A stretch of DNA of 64,000 bases from Hydrogenophilales bacterium (GTDB taxonomy: Bacteria; Pseudomonadota; Gammaproteobacteria; Burkholderiales; Thiobacillaceae): contig JADJCP010000002.1 in NCBI GenBank assembly GCA_016703155.1, positions 248,001 to 312,000 on the forward strand. The letters run 5' to 3'. The position numbers and the translations under genes are program-made. Of the stretch, positions 58,398 through 64,000 are shown in pieces (position 1 is the stretch's first letter; each line of letters opens with the position of its first letter). The notes beneath the pieces are model-generated. The model was not told the DNA's origin and ran no database searches. It was given only the letters and a program-made list of their open reading frames with translations.

Positions 58398-58561
58398 ATG
58401 GCTGACCCGTGCACACCAGCCAGTGCGCAGCTTGTGCCGAGAGGTGCAAATACTGAAACCACCCAGCCTGTGAGAATTGCACTTGCCCGGAATCGAAACC
58501 TTGCCCATTATCGTGACGCTTTACAGGCACCCGAATACACACGACTTTAGGAGACTTATCC

Positions 58562-58822
58562 ATGGGCATCATCTGGACTATCGTGCTGGGCTTCGTGATC
58601 GGCGTCATCGCCAAATTCATCCACCCCGGCAAGGAAGACATGGGCTTTCTGATGACCATCGCGCTGGGTATCGCCGGGTCGTTTCTGGGCGGCATCATCG
58701 GTCAGTTTCTGGGCTGGTACCAGGCCGGCGAGGGCGCCGGCTTCATCGTCTCGGTGATCTGCGCCATCGTCCTGTTGCTGATCTATGGCAAGATCAAGGG
58801 CGGCGCCGGCCACAAGGCCTGA
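58562..58822 (+). CDS. GlsB/YeaQ/YmgE family small membrane protein
   Basis: 86 residues with three hydrophobic segments: MGIIWTIVLGFVIGVIAKFI, GFLMTIALGIAGSFLGGIIG and GFIVSVICAIVLLLIYGKIK. The HPGKEDMG turn is the family mark. Members are stress-linked inner-membrane proteins of unknown action, historically called transglycosylase-associated. The stop overlaps the next start (TGATG). Confidence 0.92.
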   Translation: MGIIWTIVLGFVIGVIAKFIHPGKEDMGFLMTIALGIAGSFLGGIIGQFLGWYQAGEGAGFIVSVICAIVLLLIYGKIKGGAGHKA

Positions 58823-59343
58823 TGGTTCGACAACTGCTGCTGCCCCGGCGCGACACCGCCGCCGAACCGCCTGGGCTCGACCCGGACCTTGATCTGGTTC
58901 GCAGGGAATGCCGCTCGCTGGTACGCCGGCGCGCCCTGCTGGCGGCTTCGGTATCCTTCGTGCCGATACCGGGCGTCGACTTCATCACCGACGTAGCCGT
59001 TCTGGTCAACCTGCTGCCAGAGATCAATGCCCGCTTCGGTCTGAGCGAGGCACAGGTCGAGCGCCTGTCGCCGGCGCGCAAGGCCATCGCCTATCGCCTG
59101 ATGGTCACCGCTGGCGGTCTGCTGGCGCGCAAAATCACCACGACCACCTTGCTCACCACGGTGCTGCGCCGCGCCGGCGTACGTCTGGGGGTCATGGAGG
59201 TTACCCGTTTCGTGCCACTGGTCGGGCAAGGCGTCGCGGCCATCGTCGCCTACATCGCCCTGACCCATCTGGCGCACAAGCACATCGACGAGTGCGCGAG
59301 CCTGTCGCGGGAGTTGCGCCGGATACCTACCGGGCACGCCTGA
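58822..59343 (+). CDS. DUF697-like small membrane-associated protein
   Basis: 173 residues. The segment SVSFVPIPGVDFITDVAVLV with LLPEINARFGLSEAQVERLS recalls the C-terminal DUF697 domain of YcjF and related GTPases, but there is no GTPase part. Hydrophobic stretches at 130-150 (PLVGQGVAAIVAYIALTHLA) suggest membrane insertion. Translation is coupled to the preceding GlsB-like gene by a TGATG overlap. Function unknown. Confidence 0.65.
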   Translation: MVRQLLLPRRDTAAEPPGLDPDLDLVRRECRSLVRRRALLAASVSFVPIPGVDFITDVAVLVNLLPEINARFGLSEAQVERLSPARKAIAYRLMVTAGGLLARKITTTTLLTTVLRRAGVRLGVMEVTRFVPLVGQGVAAIVAYIALTHLAHKHIDECASLSRELRRIPTGHA

Positions 59344-59361
59344 ATCGACGACGCCCCGGCG

Positions 59362-59562
59362 TCAGTAGTGCGGCGGTATGTCGTCACGAGGGTTGGCATC
59401 TTCGTGCGGCGACCATTCGCGCACCTGCTGAGCCAGGCGGAGCAATTCGCGCTTCAGAAAATCCAGCTCGTTCTGCTGGCGGAAGACAGTACGATTCAGT
59501 TCATCGAGCAGGTCTTCGGCATAGGTGAGTTTGGCCTCCAGTTCGGTCAGACGATTTTCCAT
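59362..59562 (-). CDS. slyX: SlyX-like coiled-coil protein
   Basis: 66 residues from ATG at 59562 (MENRLTELEAKLTYAEDLLD). A continuous coiled coil (LNRTVFRQQNELDFLKRELL) leads to a short C-terminal tail ending in RDDIPPHY, the Pro-Pro-His-Tyr end shared by SlyX proteins. Function unknown. Convergent with the DUF697-like gene. Confidence 0.9.
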   Translation of the reverse strand: MENRLTELEAKLTYAEDLLDELNRTVFRQQNELDFLKRELLRLAQQVREWSPHEDANPRDDIPPHY

Positions 59563-59819
59563 GCACAGCTCCATATCAAGCGCACATTTTACGCGGCGCG
59601 CACCACCAAAGTGCGTACATCCCAGCACGCTCCATAACCTCATCGGCGTCCGCTCGCCCTGAGCCCGTGCCAATGATCAGCGCAACGACGCCACGTACCG
59701 CGGCAGTGGACTTTTCCGACTATTTTAGTATAGTATTCGCGCATGGTAATTGCTTGTACCTTGGATGTAATACAAAGATGCTATTTATGTTTCGTCCAAT
59801 CCGTTCATAAGGAGGCACG

Positions 59820-60134
59820 ATGAAAACGATGACACTGTTGGCGATGGTCCTGCTCACTGCCCTACCCTATGCATCGGCCAGAGCGAATGGCATTGAACCC
59901 GCTCCGCCGAGCTGGATGGCCGGCCAGAACGGCTGCCATGTCCTGCTCACCGAGCAGGAGTGTGGTCGACACCGGCAAGCCCTCTCTGCCCTGGTATCGT
60001 ATTCGGAGCGCTACGCCTATCTGGAGCAGCATGGCATCTTGATGCGGGAACGTGAAGTCATGTGCAGTTGCCTACGCAACCCGCCTTCAGCGGTCTATGC
60101 TCCCCAGAGCAAGCAGCATCTCGCCAGGCACTGA
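59820..60134 (+). CDS. Small exported cysteine-containing hypothetical protein
   Basis: 104 residues. A signal peptide (MKTMTLLAMVLLTALPYASA) precedes a short mature chain with four Cys (NGCHVLLTEQECGRH and VMCSCLRNP), enough for two disulfides or a metal site. GGAGG lies at -6 to -10. I do not recognise the family. The 257-base gap before it (59563-59819) is AT-richer and has TTTAGTATAGTATTCG near 59723, a plausible promoter. Confidence 0.6.
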   Translation: MKTMTLLAMVLLTALPYASARANGIEPAPPSWMAGQNGCHVLLTEQECGRHRQALSALVSYSERYAYLEQHGILMREREVMCSCLRNPPSAVYAPQSKQHLARH

Positions 60135-60255
60135 ATCGCCCGCCACCCTGTGCTTGAACGCCCACCGAGTCCATATCGATACCGAGATGCCTGCAAGCAT
60201 GCCGGTATTTCCCCTGTTAGAATCGTTTGCACTTTGATCCATGGAGTTTCACACG

Positions 60256-61092
60256 ATGCGTCGCCTGTTGCTTTCCCTGTTCGCACTGTTCATTGCCTTC
60301 ACGCTACCGATCAATGATGCCGAGGCAAAACGCTTCGGCGGCGGCAAGTCCTCCGGCATGCAACGCCAGGCGCCCATGAAGCGTGACGCGGCGCAGCAGC
60401 CGCAAACCCCGCCGGCCGGAGCCCCCACCGCGACCCCCGGCAAGCGTTCCTGGATGGGCCCCATCGCCGGCCTCGCCGCCGGTCTGGGTCTCGCTGCCTT
60501 GTTCTCGCACCTCGGCCTGGGTGAAGAGATGGCCAATTTCCTAATGATCGCCCTGCTCGTCCTGGTCGCTTTCATGGTCGTGCGCTGGCTGATGCGCCGA
60601 AGCCAACCGCAGGCTCCCCGCATGGAATACTCTGGTGCCGCCCCCGCGCCGGTTCGATTCGACACCTCGAATGCCCTGCCCGGCTCACCGGCAGCCATGG
60701 CCACCGAATCGCCCAGCACCTTCCCACCCGGCTTCGATGCCGCGGCCTTCGAGCGTCAGGCCAAGGTCAACTACATCCGCCTGCAAGCCGCGCATGACGC
60801 CGGCAATCTGGACGATATCCGCGAATTCACCACGCCCGAGATGTACGCCGAGATCAAGCTGGACCTCGACGAACGCGGTGGCGCGAATTCGCGCACCGAA
60901 GTGGTCACACTCAATGCCCAAGCCCTGGAAGCCGTCGAAGAAGGCAACCGGAATATTGTCAGTGTCCGATTTACCGGCCTGATCCGCGAAGACAGCGAAA
61001 CCGCCGAGCCTTTCGACGAAGTCTGGCATCTGACCCGCCCCGCCAACGGCAAGGGCGGCTGGCTGGTCGCCGGCATCCAGCAGACCGCCTGA
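60256..61092 (+). CDS. Tim44-domain membrane protein
   Basis: 278 residues from ATG at 60256 (site GGAG); ATG at 60241 adds five residues. A signal-like helix (RRLLLSLFALFIAFTLPIND) is followed by a Gly/Pro-rich linker. Two membrane segments follow (WMGPIAGLAAGLGLAALFSH and MANFLMIALLVLVAFMVVRW). The C-terminal Tim44-like domain starts at FDAAAFERQAKVNYIRLQAA and holds FTTPEMYAEIKLDLDERGGA and PFDEVWHLTRPANGKGGWLV. Bacterial Tim44-like proteins are of unclear role, perhaps in membrane protein handling. Confidence 0.88.
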   Translation: MRRLLLSLFALFIAFTLPINDAEAKRFGGGKSSGMQRQAPMKRDAAQQPQTPPAGAPTATPGKRSWMGPIAGLAAGLGLAALFSHLGLGEEMANFLMIALLVLVAFMVVRWLMRRSQPQAPRMEYSGAAPAPVRFDTSNALPGSPAAMATESPSTFPPGFDAAAFERQAKVNYIRLQAAHDAGNLDDIREFTTPEMYAEIKLDLDERGGANSRTEVVTLNAQALEAVEEGNRNIVSVRFTGLIREDSETAEPFDEVWHLTRPANGKGGWLVAGIQQTA

Positions 61093-61096
61093 GCAC

Positions 61097-61564
61097 TTAA
61101 CCCCTATTGGCGAGCCATCTCGCCAATAGGGCATCGATGCTCAACTTGCCGGCACCACCCAGCAACAGCGGCACAAACATCAGCAGATAGATCAGCGGCA
61201 TTTTGTAGCCGTTGTCGCAGACGTTGTAGCCGAGGCCGGCATGCACGCTGGCCCAGGCGACCAGCGTCAGGATGGTCAGCGAGGCGCTGGCGAAACGCGT
61301 CGCCAATCCCAGCACCAGGGCCACCGGCCCGAGCAGTTCCGTCCAAGTGGCGAGCTGCCAGCTTATTTCCGGCGGGACGGCATTGAGCGGAAACGGAAAT
61401 TCGGCGTGTATGTCATGGAACCAGTTCTCGCCCCGCAGCTTCTCCAGGCCCGCCGCCCAGAATTCATACGCCAGCAACAGCCGCAGCCCGAACGGTGACA
61501 GCCAGTGGTGCAGCACCTCGGACGAATCGATCAGGCGTTGCCTGAGTGTGCGAAGACCCGCCAT
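61097..61564 (-). CDS. DoxX-family inner-membrane protein
   Basis: 155 residues from ATG at 61564 behind CAGGAG. Four helices of the DoxX type: LLLAYEFWAAGLEKLRG, WTELLGPVALVLGLATRFAS, LTILTLVAWASVHAGLG and MPLIYLLMFVPLLLGGAGKL. DoxX proteins are linked to thiol stress and respiratory electron flow. It is divergent from bfd and shares the intergenic Fur box, so iron may control it. Confidence 0.88.
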   Translation of the reverse strand: MAGLRTLRQRLIDSSEVLHHWLSPFGLRLLLAYEFWAAGLEKLRGENWFHDIHAEFPFPLNAVPPEISWQLATWTELLGPVALVLGLATRFASASLTILTLVAWASVHAGLGYNVCDNGYKMPLIYLLMFVPLLLGGAGKLSIDALLARWLANRG

Positions 61565-61650
61565 TGCATTCTCCTGTAGATGATCGGCACACCTTGGTCG
61601 TTCGGCATGGCGAAATCCTGACATGAGTACATCCGTTGTCAGTAACATAT

Positions 61651-61665
61651 TGACAATCATTCTCA
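61651..61665. promoter_or_regulatory. Fur box upstream of bfd and doxX
   Basis: TGACAATCATTCTCA (plus strand) reads TGAGAATGATTGTCA on the minus strand, a 13 of 15 match to the 7-1-7 Fur site TGATAATGATTATCA. It lies 41 bases before bfd and about 90 before doxX. Confidence 0.85.
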
Positions 61666-61706
61666 TTTATATAAAATAACGCTCATCCTCTGACCGGAGC
61701 CGAATC

Positions 61707-61907
61707 ATGTACGTATGCGTCTGCCATGCCGTGACTGAACGTCAAGTCCGCGAAGCTGTCCAGGACGGCATGCACTCCGTACGTGCCCTGCGAGACCATC
61801 TCGGCGTCGCTTCGGAATGCGGCAAGTGTGCCGGCTGCGCCCACGGCATCATCAACGAATGCCGTGGCTGCGCCAACTGCGAGGAGGCTGAAGCCTGCTT
61901 GGGCTGA
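61707..61907 (+). CDS. bfd: Bacterioferritin-associated ferredoxin
   Basis: 66 residues with a [2Fe-2S] BFD domain: MYVCVCHAVTERQVREAVQD and SECGKCAGCAHGIINECRG provide the four Cys ligands (CxC and CxxC). Two extra Cys follow (GCANCEEAEAC). Bfd donates electrons to bacterioferritin to release stored iron. Repression by Fur under iron fits the box upstream. It precedes bfr on the same strand. Confidence 0.95.
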   Translation: MYVCVCHAVTERQVREAVQDGMHSVRALRDHLGVASECGKCAGCAHGIINECRGCANCEEAEACLG

Positions 61908-62060
61908 TAGCGTCAGATTGCTACTCCACCCCCTGCTCCCGAGACACGATTCGGAGTAGCATCCACTTGTCCGGTCACACGCCCATTAGCCAAACTTGCC
62001 TAGCCAAAGGCTGCCGGAAGCCAAGTCACCCGCGTTCCATCCGCTAGACAGGAGTTCCCC

Positions 62061-62540
62061 ATGAAAGGCGACAAGAAAGTCATCCAACTGCTCAACAAGG
62101 CCCTCGCCGTTGAGTTGACCGCCATCAACCAGTATTTCCTGCATGCCCGCATGTACAAGAACTGGGGACTCACTGCCCTGGGAAAACACGAGTACGAAGA
62201 ATCCATCGAGGAGATGCACCACGCCGATAAGCTGATCGAACGCATCCTCTTCCTGGAAGGCCTGCCCAACCTGCAAAGCCTGAACAAGCTGAGCATCGGT
62301 GAAAACGTGCCGGAATGCCTGGCCGGCGATCTGAAGCTGGAACTGGGCGGCCGGGAGCTGTACGTCGAGGCCATCGCCTATTGCGAATCGGTGAAGGACT
62401 ATGTCTCGCGGGAAATCCTCGACGGCATTCTGGAAGACACCGAAGAACACATCGACTATCTCGAAACCCAGCTCGGTCTGGTGGAGCAACTTGGCCTGCA
62501 AAACTATCTGCAAAGTGCCATGGGAAGTCTCGCCAGCTGA
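62061..62540 (+). CDS. bfr: Bacterioferritin, haem-binding subunit with an altered ferroxidase ligand
   Basis: 159 residues. Aligned to E. coli Bfr without gaps to residue 130, the haem ligand Met52 (ESIEEMHHADKLIE) is kept, and Glu18, Glu51, His54, Glu94 and His130 are present. Residue 127, Glu in E. coli (DEEGH), is Thr here (DTEEH). Iron oxidation at the diiron site may be reduced. In bacteria with two bacterioferritin types, one subunit often lacks full ferroxidase ligands. It lies between bfd and dps. Confidence 0.93.
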   Translation: MKGDKKVIQLLNKALAVELTAINQYFLHARMYKNWGLTALGKHEYEESIEEMHHADKLIERILFLEGLPNLQSLNKLSIGENVPECLAGDLKLELGGRELYVEAIAYCESVKDYVSREILDGILEDTEEHIDYLETQLGLVEQLGLQNYLQSAMGSLAS

Positions 62541-62569
62541 TTTTTTCAAACGTCAAAGGAGCCAATTCA

Positions 62570-63076
62570 ATGGACATCGGCATCAACGACAAAGATCGCG
62601 CCAAGATCGCGGACGCCCTCTCGCACATGCTGGCGGACAGCTACATCCTCTATCTGAAGACGCACAACTTCCACTGGAACGTCACCGGGCCGATGTTCCA
62701 GACCCTGCACATCATGTTCATGACCCAGTACACGGAACTGTGGAACGCTCTCGATCTGATCGCCGAGCGCATCCGCTCGCTGGGCCACCCAGCGCCAGGT
62801 TCCTACAAGCGCTATGTCGAGCTGTCGACCATCGAGGAAGAAGAAAGTGTGCCGTCCGCCCAGAACATGATCCGCCAGCTGGTGGCTGGCCAGGAAGCCG
62901 TCGCCCGCACCGCCCGCGCCGCCTTCAAGGTCGCCGACGCGGCCGACGACCAGCCCACCGCCGACCTGCTCACGCAACGCATGGAAGTCCACGAGAAAAA
63001 CGCCTGGATGTTACGTTCGCTGCTGGAGGATGGCGCCGCCCCAGCCCCAGTCGCTGCGAAGAAGCGCAAAAGGTAA
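62570..63076 (+). CDS. dps: Dps-family DNA-binding ferritin
   Basis: 168 residues from ATG at 62570 (AAAGGAG site). The Dps core has LADSYILYLKTHNFHWNVTG, where the His residues and the later Asp/Glu form the inter-subunit ferroxidase site. LWNALDLIAERIRSLGHPAP follows, and the C-terminal tail is Lys/Arg-rich (PVAAKKRKR), likely the DNA-binding part. It stores iron and protects DNA during peroxide stress. It follows bfr after 29 bases and is likely co-transcribed. Confidence 0.93.
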   Translation: MDIGINDKDRAKIADALSHMLADSYILYLKTHNFHWNVTGPMFQTLHIMFMTQYTELWNALDLIAERIRSLGHPAPGSYKRYVELSTIEEEESVPSAQNMIRQLVAGQEAVARTARAAFKVADAADDQPTADLLTQRMEVHEKNAWMLRSLLEDGAAPAPVAAKKRKR

Positions 63077-63093
63077 AGCGCGCTTAACGGTAC

Positions 63094-63124
63094 CGAAGGG
63101 CGGCCTGATGCCGCCCTTGCCGTT
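63094..63124. terminator. Hairpin between dps and ahpF
   Basis: AAGGGCGG and CCGCCCTT around a short loop (CCTGATG) form a stem between the convergent genes. The T-run is poor (TTGCCGTTT), so termination may be weak. Confidence 0.5.
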
Positions 63125-64000
63125 TCAGCCCGCCGGCACTGAACTCCGGATCAGATAATCGAACGCCGCCAGGCTGGCCTTGGCACCCTCACCCATGGCG
63201 ATGATGATCTGCTTGTACGGAACCGTGGTGCAGTCGCCGGCGGCGAATACACCGGGTACGCTGGTCTGGCCTTTCGCATCGACTTCGATCTCGCCGTAGC
63301 GTGACAGGTTGAGCGTGCCCTTGAGCCAGTCGGTGTTGGGCAACAGGCCGATCTGCACGAACACGCCTTCCAGTGCGACATGCTGCGATTGGCCGGTGAG
63401 CCGGTCGGTGTAGCTCAGGCCATTGACCTTGCCGCCGGCGCCGGTCACTTCGGTGGTCTGCGCGCTCTTGATGACGGTGACGTTGGCCAGGCTGTAGAGC
63501 TTGGTTTGCAACACCGCGTCGGCGCGCAGGGCGTCGCCGAATTCAAGCAACGTGACGTGGCCGACGATGCCGGCCAGGTCAATCGCCGCCTCGACACCGG
63601 AGTTGCCGCCGCCCACCACGGCGACGTGTTTGCCCTTGAACAGCGGGCCGTCGCAGTGCGGGCAGTAAGCCACACCCTTGCCGCGATATTCCAGTTCGCC
63701 GGGCACATTCAGTTCGCGCCAGCGCGCGCCGGTGGCCAGGATGATGGCGCGGGCCTTGAGCACCGCGCCGTTGGCCAGGCGCACTTCATGGAACCCACCC
63801 GCCTCGCCCGGAATCAGCGCCTCGGCCTTTTGCAGGTTCATGATGTCCACTTCGTATTCCTTCACGTGCTCTTCCAGCGCGCGGCCCAGCTTCGGGCCGT
63901 CGGTCTGCGGCACCGAAATCAGGTTCTCGATGGCCAGCGTGTCCATCACCTGGCCGCCGAAACGCTCGGCCAGCACGCCAGTGCGGATACCCTTGCGCGC
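63125..64000 (-). CDS. ahpF: Alkyl hydroperoxide reductase subunit F (5' end beyond the window)
   Basis: About 291 C-terminal residues. The redox CxxC is in VAYCPHCDGPLFKGKHVAVV, which also leads into the NADPH motif GGGNSGVEAAIDLAG. The FAD domain has AIILATGARWRELNVPGELE and the end block PGVFAAGDCTTVPYKQIIIA. The CPHCDGPLFKGK wording is that of AhpF rather than plain thioredoxin reductase. It regenerates AhpC for peroxide reduction. The N-terminal domains and ahpC lie to the right. Confidence 0.92.
   Translation of the reverse strand, partial: ARKGIRTGVLAERFGGQVMDTLAIENLISVPQTDGPKLGRALEEHVKEYEVDIMNLQKAEALIPGEAGGFHEVRLANGAVLKARAIILATGARWRELNVPGELEYRGKGVAYCPHCDGPLFKGKHVAVVGGGNSGVEAAIDLAGIVGHVTLLEFGDALRADAVLQTKLYSLANVTVIKSAQTTEVTGAGGKVNGLSYTDRLTGQSQHVALEGVFVQIGLLPNTDWLKGTLNLSRYGEIEVDAKGQTSVPGVFAAGDCTTVPYKQIIIAMGEGAKASLAAFDYLIRSSVPAG

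Overview
The window reads as one chromosome segment of a high-GC Gram-negative betaproteobacterium, probably Rhodocyclales- or Nitrosomonadales-like. The grounds are gene content and order: an EarP/EF-P pair with Arg32 in EF-P, a yceD-rpmF-plsX-fab-mltG-tmk-holB-pilZ-tatD string, clpS-clpA beside icd, a type II secretion operon, and FNR- and OxyR-type operators. I found no tRNA, rRNA, CRISPR array or prophage. Many conserved and essential genes carry single-base indels, mostly in homopolymers (gspF twice, gspE, the LMW phosphatase, earP, the OmpA-like gene, icd twice, clpA, mltG, fabF, fabG, the carboxyltransferase gene, ubiB). I treat these as probable sequencing or assembly errors and give the gene across the break.

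Layout. 1-7594 (minus): type II secretion genes gspC-D-E-F-G-H-I-J-K, with gspK cut by the left edge, preceded by scpA, lon and a low-molecular-weight tyrosine phosphatase (to 11409). 11709-13469 (plus): earP and efp. 13533-16097 (minus): gyrA. 16210-17529 (plus): an amidohydrolase of the methylthioadenosine/S-adenosylhomocysteine deaminase type. 17554-20539 (minus): a large OmpA-like protein and rluE. 20579-24718 (plus): icd, then clpS-clpA, with a small minus-strand gene between. 24715-36730 (minus): a 12-kb lipid and envelope operon running yceD, rpmF, plsX, fabH, a truncated glycosyltransferase, fabD, fabG, acpP, fabF, pabC, mltG, tmk, holB, pilZ, tatD. 36876-42616 (plus): a two-subunit biotin-dependent 2-oxoacid carboxylase, maf/yceF, an RsmI-like methyltransferase and galE. 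42636-48594 (minus): polysaccharide precursor genes (a membrane sugar-nucleotide dehydratase, manC, cysC, phosphomannomutase) with an IS5-type transposase remnant. 48692-51108 (minus): ubiB and a helical protein of unknown function. 51222-51698 (plus): an NlpC/P60 hydrolase.

51827-64000 is an oxidative-stress, respiration and iron region. Rubrerythrin, a GlpC/HdrD-like Fe-S protein, a DUF3501 protein and oxyR lie head to tail on the minus strand. Ahead of them is an OxyR-type operator that abuts a perfect FNR/ANR box. That box faces a decayed cytochrome c peroxidase gene. Next come a Tat-exported Fe-type superoxide dismutase, a second perfect FNR box and a four-haem cytochrome c lipoprotein. 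The right end has small membrane and exported proteins, slyX, a Tim44-like protein, doxX, a Fur box, bfd, bfr, dps and the 3' part of ahpF. The genes suggest coordinated control of peroxide, superoxide, iron storage and oxygen.

The least explained material is (1) the OxyR-headed rubrerythrin/Fe-S/DUF3501/OxyR operon and (2) a set of short tandem-plus-inverted repeat arrays at gene borders, one of which is inserted in frame inside manC.
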